Below, one piece after another: positions 27,079-35,822 of a stretch of 64,000 bases of DNA. Source of the DNA: Curtobacterium caseinilyticum (lineage in GTDB: Bacteria; Actinomycetota; Actinomycetes; Actinomycetales; Microbacteriaceae); NCBI RefSeq assembly GCF_030363035.1, contig NZ_JAUCMN010000011.1:1-64000 (forward strand), written 5' to 3'. The notes below the pieces were generated by a model. It searched no databases. It was not told the origin of the DNA and saw only the letters and a program-made list of their open reading frames with translations. The translations under genes were made by a program, and so were the position numbers. Every line of letters starts with the position of its first letter. Position 1 is the stretch's first letter.

Positions 27079-28044
27079 TCAGCGCTGCAGTGCGGCGCTG
27101 AGGTGCGCCACGGCCTGCGCGACGGCGGCCTTGGCCTGCGGGGTGTCGTGCATGCTGTTGACCATCACGAAGTCGTGGATGATCCCGCCGTACCGGACGG
27201 CCGTGACCTCGACGCCGGCCCGGCGGAGCTTGGCGGCGAAGGCCTCGCCCTCGTCACGGAGCACGTCGGCCTCGCCCGTGATCACGAGGGTGGGCGGGAA
27301 GGACGCCAGCTGCTCCTCGGTCGCGCGCAGCGGGGACGCGGTGACCTGAGCCCGCTCCTCCTCGCTGGTCGTGTACTGGTCCCAGAACCAGCGCATGCCG
27401 TCGCGGGCCAGGAAGTACCCCTCGGAGAACTCCTCGTACGACGGGGTGTCGAATGCTGCGTCCGTCACCGGGTAGAACAGCACGGCACCCGTGAAGGACA
27501 CGTCACCGCGCTCGGCAGCCATCAGGTTCAGGGCGATGGCCATGTTGCCGCCCACCGAGTCGCCGGCGATCGCGACGGTGCTGCCGTCGAGGTCCTTCTC
27601 GGCGCCGTGCTGCACGACCCACTGCGCGACCGCGTACGACTGCTCGTTCTGCACGGGGTAGCGGTGCTCGGGAGCCCGGTCGTACTCGGGGAAGACGACC
27701 GCGGCACCCGTCCCGACGGCGAGGTCGCGGACCAGGCGGTCGTGCGTGTGGGCGTCGCCGAAGACCCAGCCGGCGCCGTGCGTGTAGAGCACGACGGGCA
27801 GCAAGCCGGTGACACCCTGCGGCCGGACGATCCGCGCACGGACCGTGCCGGTCGGACCACCCTCGACGGTGATCCACTCCTCGTCGACCTCGGGCTTCCA
27901 GATCTCGGAGTCCTGCACGCCGTCGACGGCGGCGCGGCCGTCCTCCGGGCTGAGCTGGTACAGGAACGGGGGGTTCGCGGTCGCCTCGACGAAGGCCTGC
28001 GCGGCGGGTTCGAGGGCGATGCCCCTGGGGTTCGCGGTGGTCAC
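27079..28044 (-). CDS. alpha/beta hydrolase, hormone-sensitive-lipase (family IV) type
   Basis: The 321-residue enzyme has the family's oxyanion motif as HGAGWVFGDAHTHD (usually HGGGW) and the nucleophile GDSVGGNMA (Ser near 164). Downstream are the expected Asp (GEADVLRDEG) and His (GGIIHDFVM). It lacks a signal peptide. Such enzymes hydrolyse short-chain esters. The GTG start overlaps the stop of the upstream hydrolase (GTGA). Confidence 0.85.
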   Translation of the reverse strand: MTTANPRGIALEPAAQAFVEATANPPFLYQLSPEDGRAAVDGVQDSEIWKPEVDEEWITVEGGPTGTVRARIVRPQGVTGLLPVVLYTHGAGWVFGDAHTHDRLVRDLAVGTGAAVVFPEYDRAPEHRYPVQNEQSYAVAQWVVQHGAEKDLDGSTVAIAGDSVGGNMAIALNLMAAERGDVSFTGAVLFYPVTDAAFDTPSYEEFSEGYFLARDGMRWFWDQYTTSEEERAQVTASPLRATEEQLASFPPTLVITGEADVLRDEGEAFAAKLRRAGVEVTAVRYGGIIHDFVMVNSMHDTPQAKAAVAQAVAHLSAALQR

Positions 28045-28769
28045 GACTGGTCCTTCCGGTCGAGTTCGGTGACGGCGTCAGTGATGAACGCGACGACGTC
28101 CTGGGGGTGGGAGAGCATGACGAGGTGCGGGGCGTCCAGCTCGACGACGGCGCGGAAGCCGCCGCGCTGGTACCCGAACCGCTCCACGTCGGGGTTGATC
28201 GTGCGGTCGGCGGCGGAGACGATGCCCCACGCCGGCGTGGTCTTCCACGCGGCGACGGGTGCTGCCTCGCCGAAGGCCAGGGCGGCCAGCGGACGCTGCG
28301 AGACGGCGAGCACCTCGGTCGTCGTCCGGTCGACGCCGGCGGCGAAGACGTCCGGGAACGCGTCGACGGCGACGGACACGTCGGTGCCGTCCTCGCCGCC
28401 CGGCACCGGGAACGGCGTGTAGACGAGGTTCGCGGCGAGCTCGGAGTCCGGGAAGCCGCCCTGCAGGGCACCGAGGCTCTCGCCCTCGTCGAGGGCGTAG
28501 CCGGCGAGGTAGACGAGTCCGACGACGTTCTCTGCGGCGCCGGCGACGGTGATGACGGCGCCGCCGTACGAGTGGCCGACGAGCACGACCGGGCCGTCGA
28601 CCCCCTCGACGATCGAGCGGACGTAGGCGGAGTCCGCGAGCAGGCTGCGGTTCGGGACGGCGGGCACGACGACACGGTGCCCCTGGTCGAGCAGCGCTCG
28701 GGTCACCGGGGCGAAGCTCGCGGAGTCCGCGAACGCTCCGTGCACGAGCACGATGGTGGGTCCGGACAC
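28041..28769 (-). CDS. alpha/beta hydrolase
   Basis: The 242-residue protein has the start VLVHGAFADSASF, the nucleophile elbow GHSYGG and the late His in LDAPHLVMLSHP. I chose GTG at 28769 because AAGGACC is placed upstream and the homology begins there; the longer frame is Arg/Pro noise. It is first in a set of hydrolase genes that diverges from the MmyB-type regulator at 29108. In other actinobacteria such regulators often control a neighbouring hydrolase or dehydrogenase gene. Confidence 0.82.
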   Translation of the reverse strand: MSGPTIVLVHGAFADSASFAPVTRALLDQGHRVVVPAVPNRSLLADSAYVRSIVEGVDGPVVLVGHSYGGAVITVAGAAENVVGLVYLAGYALDEGESLGALQGGFPDSELAANLVYTPFPVPGGEDGTDVSVAVDAFPDVFAAGVDRTTTEVLAVSQRPLAALAFGEAAPVAAWKTTPAWGIVSAADRTINPDVERFGYQRGGFRAVVELDAPHLVMLSHPQDVVAFITDAVTELDRKDQS

Positions 28770-29107
28770 GATCGGTCCTTCCAGGTCGGTGGTGCGGCTG
28801 CGGGGCGACGGATCGTCGCGGTGGCAACCGTAGGGAGGGCGAGCGGGACCTGTCGTGGCCCCGCCCCGGTCAGCTCCGCGGAACCCGGCCCCGGCGCGCC
28901 GGTGCGGACGTGGCCGGCTCCGAGTCCGGTCGACGGCGTGGCGACCGGGCTCGGCCCGCTGGGCGGGTGCCACCGTGGTCCCGCCGGGGTCACCTCCGCC
29001 GACCCGGGGCACGCATCTAGGTACGTCGGCCCTGCGGATTAGGTCGGTCGCGGGTGGCGTCGGGCGCCCGGGGGTCCGTACCGTCGTGACGGGACGAGGG
29101 GAGCGGT
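28770..29107. promoter_or_regulatory. divergent regulatory region, hydrolases / MmyB-type regulator
   Basis: There is no gene in these 338 bases. The segment 29013-29045 (GCATCTAGGTACGTCGG, then GCGGATTAGG) is less GC-rich than its surroundings and is the likely promoter/operator zone for the regulator. I could not place a confident promoter for the hydrolases. Confidence 0.4.
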
Positions 29108-29935
29108 GTGGACGACGTGACGACGGACCTCGGTACCTACCTCCGGGCTCGACGCGACCGGCTCCGACCGCAGGAGCACGGCTTCGACGTCGGCCGGGGA
29201 CGCCGGGTGCGCGGGCTGCGGCGGCAGGAGGTCGCCCAGCTCGCGGGGATCAGCGCCGACTACTACCTGCGGCTCGAGCAGGGCAAGGACCGGCACCCCT
29301 CGGCGCAGGTCCTCGCGGCACTCGCCCGCACCTTCGGGCTCGACGCCGACGGCCGCGAGCACCTGTTCCGTCTGGCGGGCCAGGTGACGCCCCGCCAGGC
29401 GACGGGAACCGGCGACGCCGCCGCGACGGGTCCGGACGCGGTGGACGTGACGGCGGTGCTGTCCTCGTGGTCGACGGTCCCGGCGTTCGTCACCGACCGC
29501 CACCACGACCTCGTCGCCGCCGACGACCTGGCGTGCATGCTGCTGCCGCAGTGGTGCGGGCCGGGGACGAACCTGCTCGAGGCGGTGGTGACCCGGGTGG
29601 AACGCGACCTCGACGAACGGAACCGTGCTGCCCGCGAGCGGACGGTGGCGGACATGACGGCCGCGTTGCGCTTCCACGCGGAGGCCGGCGACCCACGCCT
29701 CGCCGAGCTCGTGCGCACGCTCGCGCCGCGGTCGACGACCTTCCGTCGCGTCTGGACCGAGCACGAGGCGAGACCGCTGCGCGAGGGTTCGTCGCCGGTC
29801 GAGGTGGCGCCGTTCGGCACCGTCACGTTCCGGTGGCAGACCCTGGCCTTCCCCGGCGGTGAGCACTTCCTCTCCGTGTTCTCCGGCTCGCCGGGGAGCG
29901 CCGCGGCCGCCACCGTCGACTTCCTCCGGGCATGA
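29108..29935 (+). CDS. XRE-type regulator with MmyB-like ligand-binding domain
   Basis: The 275-residue protein has an N-terminal helix-turn-helix (RRQEVAQLAGISADYYLRLEQ, residues about 38-58, followed by SAQVLAALARTFGL). A C-terminal domain of the MmyB-like PAS type (about 110-270) follows, which in relatives binds fatty-acid-like ligands. GGGGAG precedes the GTG start. It is divergent from the alpha/beta hydrolase genes, so these are the expected targets. Its stop overlaps a possible ATG of the LuxR-type gene downstream. Confidence 0.88.
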   Translation: MDDVTTDLGTYLRARRDRLRPQEHGFDVGRGRRVRGLRRQEVAQLAGISADYYLRLEQGKDRHPSAQVLAALARTFGLDADGREHLFRLAGQVTPRQATGTGDAAATGPDAVDVTAVLSSWSTVPAFVTDRHHDLVAADDLACMLLPQWCGPGTNLLEAVVTRVERDLDERNRAARERTVADMTAALRFHAEAGDPRLAELVRTLAPRSTTFRRVWTEHEARPLREGSSPVEVAPFGTVTFRWQTLAFPGGEHFLSVFSGSPGSAAAATVDFLRA

Positions 29936-29979
29936 CAGCAGGTCGAGGTGCGCCTGCGCGAGGATGCGATACTCGACGC

Positions 29980-32703
29980 GTGGAGCAGCGTGCCGTCGTG
30001 GTCGGACGTGACGGAGAGCTCGCGCGGCTCCGTCGCCTGATCGACCGGATCGGGGCCGAGGGTGCGGCGGTCGTCGTGGACGGTGACGCGGGCGTCGGCA
30101 AGACCACGCTCGTCGAGGCGGTCGTCGAGCACACGCGCGCCAGGGGCGTCCGCGTGCTGCGCACCGCGGGGTCGACGGCGGAGTCCGGCGAGCAGTACGC
30201 CGCACTCCAGCTCCTGCTCCACCCGCTCCGCGACGGCTTCCGGGTCCTGCCGCCCCCGCAGCGCAGTGCACTCGAGGTCGCGTTCGGCCTCGCGGACGGT
30301 GCTCCGCCGTCGCCGTTGCTGGCGGGACTCGCCGCGCTCACCGTCGTCTCCGACGCTGCAGCGGCCGGCCCCCTCCTGCTCGTCGTCGAGGACGAGCACT
30401 GGATCGACCCGGAGTCGCGGTGGGCCCTCCGGATGCTCGCACGGCGCATCGGCGAGGACCCCGTCGTGGTCCTGGTGACCACGCGGGAGCGTCCGTCGGA
30501 CGACGACGCGGGCCTGGCCCGGATGCACCTCGGACCGCTGACGGAGCACGAGGCCGACGCGCTGCTCGACGCGTTGCCCCGCCCACCGCTCGGTGCTGCC
30601 CGGCGTGCGCTCCTCGAGCTCGCGCAGGGCAACCCGCTCGCGCTCGTGGAGCTCACGGGCCGAGGACCGGAGTCGTCGGAGGACGGCGCCGTCACGAGGC
30701 GGCTCGAGACCGCGTTCGCCGAGCGCTTCACGGACCTCGACCAGCCCGCACGACTCGCGGTGCTCGCCATCGCCCTCGGCGGCACCACGACCGCGGAGGA
30801 CGCCGGCCGCTTCGTCGACCGCGCCCTCGGTCGGTACCCGGACCCGTCCTGGATCGACCGCGCCGTGGCGGCGTCCCTCCTCGTCTGGTCGGACCGGGGC
30901 GGCCTGCGCTTCCGGCACCCGCTCGTGCAGACCGCGGTCACCAACATCAGTCGCCCGTCCGAGCGCGCCGCGGTCCTCCGGGCCCTCGTGCTCGAGCACG
31001 GCGCCGACCCCGCCCGGACGATCTGGTGGCGCTCGGAACTGGCGACCGGCCCCGACGCCGAGCTGAGCGGCGAGCTCGCCGCACACGCGTCGTCGGCCCT
31101 CGCGGCCGGCGATCCCGTCGCCGCCGCGCGGGCGTCCGCGCGCGCAGCCGAGCTGACCGGCGCCGGACCGCTCCGGGTGGGACGGCTCCTCGACGCCGCG
31201 GACCACGCCGCTCTCGCTGGTCGCACCGCCGATGCGGCACTGCTCGTCCAACGCGCCGCGACGGAGAGCACCGACCCGGTGCTGAGCGCGCGGGCCGAGT
31301 GGATCCGGGAGACGCTGCCGACCGGCCGCACCGCGCTCGCCCGGGGCGACCTCACGCCGGCGCTCCGGGCGGTGCGTGCACTGGAGCGGCACGGCGCCGT
31401 CGACCTCGCCACCGGAGCGCTGCTGCACCTGGCGTCGATCGCCTGGGACCACAACCGTGTCGCGGTGCCCGGCGCGCCGATGCTCGAGGCCGTCCGCGCG
31501 CTCGCCCTGCCCGACGACGACCCGCGGAGCATCCTGCTCGCCGCGGCCACCGAACCGATGGTGCGGGGGGACGAGGTCGTCGAGCGCGTCCTCGCCCGCG
31601 GACCGGTCGCCCCGGACGACCCCGAGCAGGCGTGGTGGCTGGGGTACTCGCTCAACATCGCGGGCGAGTTCGTCGGGGCACGCGAACGGCTCGAGGTCGC
31701 CGTCGCGGGTCTCCGGGCCCGCGGCGACCTCCGCATCCTGCCGCAGGCGCTGCTCGGGGCGTCGATGAGCAACCACCAGGCCGGTCGGCTCGGGCGTGCC
31801 CGCGCGCTCGCCGAGGAGGCGGTGGTGCTCGGTCGCGACCTCGGCGACCCCGGCTACACCACCGCGGCACGGGCCTGCGTCGCCTGGTTCGACGGCATCG
31901 ACGGCACCCCGCCCGACCGGGACGTCATCACCGGCGGCTCCCCGGCCGGGGCGCACGTGCTGCAGTCGAGCAACATGCGGGCCAGCCTGCTGGGGACGAC
32001 GGCCGTGGCGGCGCTGCTCGACCGCCGTCCCCGTGACGCCGGTGCGGCCCTGCGTCCCCTGCTCGAGGACGACGACGAGGCCTACAACCCGAACTTCGCG
32101 GTCCTGACGACCCAGGACTGGGTGGACGCGCTCCTCGCCACCGACGCACGGGACCGGGTCGAGCTGCACGCCCGTCGTCTCGCCGAGCTCCACGCGACGT
32201 GGCACGCACCGATCCTCGAGTCCGCCCTCCGGTACACCGAGACCGCCCTCGCCCTCGACGTCGACCCGCTCGCGGCGGTGGCGGCACTGCGGTCCCGGCC
32301 GCTGCCGATGCCCTACCAGCACGCCCGGGCGCTCCTGCTCGCCGGAGACCACCTGCGACGGACGGGCCGGACCGAGGAGGGCCGGGCCGTGCTCCACGCC
32401 GCGCTCGCGTGCTTCGAGGAGCTGCCGGCACCGGCCTGGGCGCGCCGCACCCGCGAGGTGCTCCGCGCGACCGGCGAACGGCTGCCGGACGCACCGCCGT
32501 CGCGGACGACCGTCCTCACGCCGCAGGAGCTGCGGATCTGCACCCTGGCGGACACCGGGCTCACCAACCGTGCGATCGCCCAGCAGCTCTTCCTGTCACC
32601 ACGGACCGTCGGGGCGCACCTGTACTCGGCCTACCGGAAGCTCGGGATCAGCAGCCGGGCACAGCTCGCCGAGGTGCTCGCCGCCGAGCCGGAGCAGGGG
32701 TGA
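29980..32703 (+). CDS. LuxR-family ATP-binding regulator (LAL/MalT-like)
   Basis: The 907-residue protein has an N-terminal AAA domain with Walker A GDAGVGKTT and Walker B-like LLLVVEDEHW. A long helical repeat region (about 400-820) and a C-terminal LuxR HTH (LTPQELRICTLADTGLTNRA, then SPRTVGAHLYSAYRKLGIS) follow. The start is uncertain: GTG at 29980 gives the family-like MEQRAVVVGRDGEL, whereas ATG at 29932 overlaps the stop of the regulator upstream and would add 16 residues. No obvious target operon is adjacent; it may act on genes elsewhere. Confidence 0.85.
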   Translation: MEQRAVVVGRDGELARLRRLIDRIGAEGAAVVVDGDAGVGKTTLVEAVVEHTRARGVRVLRTAGSTAESGEQYAALQLLLHPLRDGFRVLPPPQRSALEVAFGLADGAPPSPLLAGLAALTVVSDAAAAGPLLLVVEDEHWIDPESRWALRMLARRIGEDPVVVLVTTRERPSDDDAGLARMHLGPLTEHEADALLDALPRPPLGAARRALLELAQGNPLALVELTGRGPESSEDGAVTRRLETAFAERFTDLDQPARLAVLAIALGGTTTAEDAGRFVDRALGRYPDPSWIDRAVAASLLVWSDRGGLRFRHPLVQTAVTNISRPSERAAVLRALVLEHGADPARTIWWRSELATGPDAELSGELAAHASSALAAGDPVAAARASARAAELTGAGPLRVGRLLDAADHAALAGRTADAALLVQRAATESTDPVLSARAEWIRETLPTGRTALARGDLTPALRAVRALERHGAVDLATGALLHLASIAWDHNRVAVPGAPMLEAVRALALPDDDPRSILLAAATEPMVRGDEVVERVLARGPVAPDDPEQAWWLGYSLNIAGEFVGARERLEVAVAGLRARGDLRILPQALLGASMSNHQAGRLGRARALAEEAVVLGRDLGDPGYTTAARACVAWFDGIDGTPPDRDVITGGSPAGAHVLQSSNMRASLLGTTAVAALLDRRPRDAGAALRPLLEDDDEAYNPNFAVLTTQDWVDALLATDARDRVELHARRLAELHATWHAPILESALRYTETALALDVDPLAAVAALRSRPLPMPYQHARALLLAGDHLRRTGRTEEGRAVLHAALACFEELPAPAWARRTREVLRATGERLPDAPPSRTTVLTPQELRICTLADTGLTNRAIAQQLFLSPRTVGAHLYSAYRKLGISSRAQLAEVLAAEPEQG

Positions 32704-32710
32704 CGCCGGG

Positions 32711-32770
32711 TCAGCCCTGCGCGGGTCAGCCCTGCGCGGATCAGCCCTGCGCGGATCAGCCCGCCGCGGG
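32711..32770. repeat. four 15-bp tandem repeats carrying in-frame stops
   Basis: The unit TCAGCCCTGCGCGGR occurs at 32711, 32726 and 32741, and a diverged copy (TCAGCCCGCCGCGGG) at 32756. The diverged copy encodes the last residues and stop of the BLUF gene on the minus strand. Each unit begins with TCA, so the BLUF reading frame meets four TGA stops at 15-base spacing. Confidence 0.85.
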
Positions 32771-33175
32771 CCGGAACCACCGGATCAACTCGCGGAGCGC
32801 CGGCACCGAGCTGATCTGCGTGCCGTCAGCGGCGTCGAGGTCGTCGAACGTCGTCCGGTAGCCCGGTGCCTGCTCGACGTCGGTGTCCTCGGCCGGGTAG
32901 CCCATCGTCCACTCCGGGAACTGCCGCTCCTCGATGAGCTCCTCGGTGAGCACCGTGACCTTCGTGTGGCGGTCGTCGTGCTTGATCGTGTCCATCTTGG
33001 CGCGGACGGCCTGGTCCGGTCCCTCGAGCAACTGCAGGAAGTAGCCGTTCCGGAAGAGCAGGACACCGGTGATGTCGTTCTCGGCGTTCGCTCGACGGCT
33101 CTGCGCGAGCAGCGCCGCGAGGTCGTCGTCGCCGAGGGAGCGCGTGGCGACGCTCGAGTAGATGAGGGACAGCAT
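32756..33175 (-). CDS. BLUF-domain blue-light photoreceptor, short form
   Basis: The 139-residue protein is one BLUF domain plus a short C-terminal helix. The flavin-pocket residues are present: Tyr6 in LSLIYSS, Asn in AENDITGVLLF, Gln in YFLQLLEGP, and Trp-Thr-Met in FPEWTMGY. These sites underlie the light-driven hydrogen-bond switch in known BLUF proteins. There is no output domain, so signalling must go through a partner protein. It is convergent with the large LuxR-type regulator; whether they are linked functionally is not shown by the sequence. Confidence 0.9.
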   Translation of the reverse strand: MLSLIYSSVATRSLGDDDLAALLAQSRRANAENDITGVLLFRNGYFLQLLEGPDQAVRAKMDTIKHDDRHTKVTVLTEELIEERQFPEWTMGYPAEDTDVEQAPGYRTTFDDLDAADGTQISSVPALRELIRWFRPAAG

Positions 33176-33275
33176 CGGGTCTCCTTGGTGGGGTCGTGCC
33201 GGGAGGGTCAGTCAACTCCACGGCCCCCGTGTGTCCGCACTCCGGCGGGGGACGACCGGACAGCGCCGGTCCGCG

Positions 33276-34199
33276 TCAGGCGTGCGCCGCCAGGAACGCG
33301 TCCGTCTCGGCGCCCGTCGGGGCGGTCGCCGGGCCGTGCCGCGTCACCGCGAGGGCCGCCGCGGCGTTCGCGCGCCGGACCGCCCCGACCAGCGTCGCCC
33401 CGCGGGAGAGTGCCGCGACGAGCACCCCGCCGTGGGCGTCCCCCGCGCCGTTCGAGTCGACCGCGTCGACGGCGAACCCGGGCACCAGGACCGGGGCGTG
33501 CCCGGGCTCGGCGACCCAGCAGCCCGCTGCGCCGTCGCGGACCAGGGCGGTGCCGCGGGCGGACGCGGCGATCGCGGCGACCGCCTCGGGGAGTCCCGCG
33601 GCGGTCGGGGACAGGAGCCGCGCCTCCCGTCCGTTGGCGCTCACGACGTCCGCTCGCGCGACGACGGGGCCGAGGACCGCCGGGGGGAGCGTCGCGACCA
33701 GCGGTGACGGGTCCAGGACGACCCGGACCGAGGCCGGGACCGAGCCGAGCCAGTCGGCGATCGCCGGACCGTTCACGGCGTGGGCCAGGCCGTAGCCGGA
33801 GACGAAGACGGTGTCGTCCGAGCGGAGCACGACCCGGTCGAGGTCCGACCGGGTCAGGCGGCCCTCGGCACCGACGCTCGTGACGAAGGTGCGCTCGGCC
33901 GATGCGTCGACCAGTGCGACGCAGTACCCGCTGTCGACGTCGTCGAGGCCGGGTTGCAGGACCTCGACGCCGGAGGACGCCAGGGCGGCGCGCACCACGT
34001 CGCCGAACGGGCCGGTGCCGTACTGCCCGGCGAAGGCGACCTCGAGGCCGTCACGGACGGCGGCGACCATCGTGTTGAGGCCCCCTCCCGCCGTGAGCTC
34101 CGAGGCGGACGCGACGACGTCGCCGCCGGGCTCCGGGATCGCGTCCACGCGCATGACGATGTCGACGATCACGTTGCCGACCGAGACCAGGCGGGGCAT
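33276..34199 (-). CDS. PfkB-family carbohydrate kinase (ribokinase-like)
   Basis: The 307-residue protein shows the N-terminal PfkB signature GGGLNTMVAAVRDG and the C-terminal catalytic signature DSNGAGDAHGGVL, whose Asp is the base. It lacks a signal peptide. The ATG overlaps the stop of the NCS1 permease gene (ATGA), so it is the last cistron of the GntR operon. Members phosphorylate ribose, nucleosides or other sugars. With an ADP-ribosylglycohydrolase-like enzyme and a nucleobase/nucleoside permease upstream, a ribosyl substrate is plausible. Confidence 0.85.
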   Translation of the reverse strand: MPRLVSVGNVIVDIVMRVDAIPEPGGDVVASASELTAGGGLNTMVAAVRDGLEVAFAGQYGTGPFGDVVRAALASSGVEVLQPGLDDVDSGYCVALVDASAERTFVTSVGAEGRLTRSDLDRVVLRSDDTVFVSGYGLAHAVNGPAIADWLGSVPASVRVVLDPSPLVATLPPAVLGPVVARADVVSANGREARLLSPTAAGLPEAVAAIAASARGTALVRDGAAGCWVAEPGHAPVLVPGFAVDAVDSNGAGDAHGGVLVAALSRGATLVGAVRRANAAAALAVTRHGPATAPTGAETDAFLAAHA

Positions 34200-35728
34200 C
34201 AGCGGCCCTGCTCGGGCGCGCGCACCTGGCCGCGGGCCCCGCCGGTCAACAGGTACACGGCAGCGGCGACGACGAAGGTGACGACCCAGCCGAGACCGTT
34301 CGCGCCGACCCAGCTGTCGGAGAGCGCGCCGACGAACACGGGGTCCGCGTCGCCGACCTGCACCGCGGTGAAGAGGAAGCCGACGACGATCGCGACCACC
34401 CAGGCGGCGAGGGCGCCCCAGGCGACACCGCCGCGGTACCAGTAGCGCCCGCCGACGCGCAGGTCGAGCAGGGCCACCGGGTCGTACCAGCGGCGGCGGA
34501 GCATGTCGGCGGTGAAGACGCCGAGCCACGCGGTGATCGGCACCGCGAGCACCGAGATGAACGTGATGAACGGGGCGTAGAAGCCGTCCGCCACGAGCAT
34601 GAAGTAGACCGCGCCGAGGGTCGTGACGACCACGTCGACGGCGACCGCCCAGACCCGGGGCACCTTGATGCCGAGCGTGAGCGTGGTGAGGCTCGCCGAG
34701 TACACCGACAGGTGGTTCGACAGCAGCAGCCCGCCGAACGCGGCGACCAGGTACGGGATCGCCGTCCAGCTCGGCAGCAGGTCGCGGATCGCCGCGACGG
34801 GATCGCCGGCCTGCGCGAGGGTCGGGTCACCGGCGGACACGAGTGCGCCGAGCCCGACGAGCACCACGAGCGGGATGCCCGCGCCCGCGGCGCTCGCCGC
34901 GATCAGCGCGCCGGCCTTCACCGACGTGCGGGTGTACCGGGCGATGTCGGCGCCGGCCGTGGCCCACCCGATGCCGGTACCCGCGGCGATGGTGCCGATG
35001 CCGATCACCATCGCGGCGACCGGGCCGGCGGGCTGCGACGCGACGACGTCCCAGTCGACGCGGAGCACCAGGAACACGGCGACGAACACGTTCAGGGCGC
35101 CGAAGACCCACGTCGCCCACTTCTGCACCGCGACGATGAACGCGTGGCCGAGGCCGGAGACGAGCACCGTGGCCGCGACGAACACCAGGATCGCGACGAT
35201 CGTCAGCACCGGGTGGCCCTTCGCGTCCCCGCCGGTACCGAAGAGGATGCTGAAGAGCGACAGCAGGACGAACGCCGCCGTGGTGGTGTTCACGGTCTCC
35301 CAGCCGAGACGGGAGAGCAGCGAGACCGCGGTCGGGCCGACGTTGCCACGGACACCGAACACCGCGCGGCTCAGCGTGAGGCCGGGGGCGCCGCCGCGAC
35401 GTCCGGCGATCGAGATCACGCCGACGACCGCGAACGAGCCGGCGGCACCGACCACGGCGACGACCAGGGCCTGCCAGATCGTCAGGCCCTGGAACGCGAC
35501 GAGGGTCGCGCCGAGGGGGAGCCCGAGGATCGAGATGTTCGCGGCGAACCAGACCCAGAAGAGTGCGCGGGGCGTGCCGTTCCGCTCCTCGTGGGGCACG
35601 GGCTCGATGCCGCGCTGCTCGATGCTGGTCAGCGAGCCGCTCGTGAGCGAGCCGCTCGTGACCGAGCCGCTCGTGGGCCTGCTGCCCGTGGGCGAGTCGC
35701 CGGGCAGCGTGGTGGTGGGGTCGGCCAT
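34199..35728 (-). CDS. NCS1-family permease (cytosine/purine/allantoin type)
   Basis: The 509-residue membrane protein has about twelve hydrophobic segments. The family's N-terminal PxxxERNGTP-like entry is seen (EPVPHEERNGTPRALFWVW), followed by ISILGLPLGATLVAFQGL. Members carry nucleobases, nucleosides, allantoin or hydantoins with H+ or Na+. AGAGGACC precedes the ATG. The cytoplasmic N-terminus carries a repeated GSxTS stretch coded by a 15-bp tandem repeat. Its stop overlaps the kinase start. Confidence 0.85.
   Translation of the reverse strand: MADPTTTLPGDSPTGSRPTSGSVTSGSLTSGSLTSIEQRGIEPVPHEERNGTPRALFWVWFAANISILGLPLGATLVAFQGLTIWQALVVAVVGAAGSFAVVGVISIAGRRGGAPGLTLSRAVFGVRGNVGPTAVSLLSRLGWETVNTTTAAFVLLSLFSILFGTGGDAKGHPVLTIVAILVFVAATVLVSGLGHAFIVAVQKWATWVFGALNVFVAVFLVLRVDWDVVASQPAGPVAAMVIGIGTIAAGTGIGWATAGADIARYTRTSVKAGALIAASAAGAGIPLVVLVGLGALVSAGDPTLAQAGDPVAAIRDLLPSWTAIPYLVAAFGGLLLSNHLSVYSASLTTLTLGIKVPRVWAVAVDVVVTTLGAVYFMLVADGFYAPFITFISVLAVPITAWLGVFTADMLRRRWYDPVALLDLRVGGRYWYRGGVAWGALAAWVVAIVVGFLFTAVQVGDADPVFVGALSDSWVGANGLGWVVTFVVAAAVYLLTGGARGQVRAPEQGR
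35632..35676. repeat. 15-bp tandem repeat inside the NCS1 permease gene
   Basis: Three units of AGCGAGCCGCTCGTG (third copy ACCGAGCCGCTCGTG) lie in frame and encode repeated five-residue units (SGSLT/S) in the cytoplasmic tail before the first membrane helix. Copy number change would alter tail length by five residues without breaking the frame. Confidence 0.8.
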
Positions 35729-35778
35729 GGGGTCCTCTTGCGTCGTCGGAAGGGGTGGTGCAGGGGTGGGGGAGGGGA

Positions 35779-35814
35779 CCGGACGGTGGCAGAGGGGGGA
35801 CCGCCACCGTCCGG
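35779..35814 (-). terminator. intercistronic hairpin upstream of the NCS1 permease
   Basis: CCGGACGGTGGC and GCCACCGTCCGG form a perfect 12-base stem with a 12-base purine-rich loop. It lies between the glycohydrolase-like gene and the permease gene on the minus strand and may attenuate or stabilise the transcript. Confidence 0.55.
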
Positions 35815-35822
35815 CGTCGGGG

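Noticed and set aside
29263..32397. A 1044-residue open frame on the minus strand
   Set aside because: It is the antisense shadow of the LuxR/AAA regulator, whose Walker A and HTH motifs are clear on the plus strand. The shadow is Arg/Gly/Val-rich without motifs.
32711..32770. A CRISPR-like array
   Set aside because: The units are contiguous 15-mers without spacers, so it is a simple tandem repeat.
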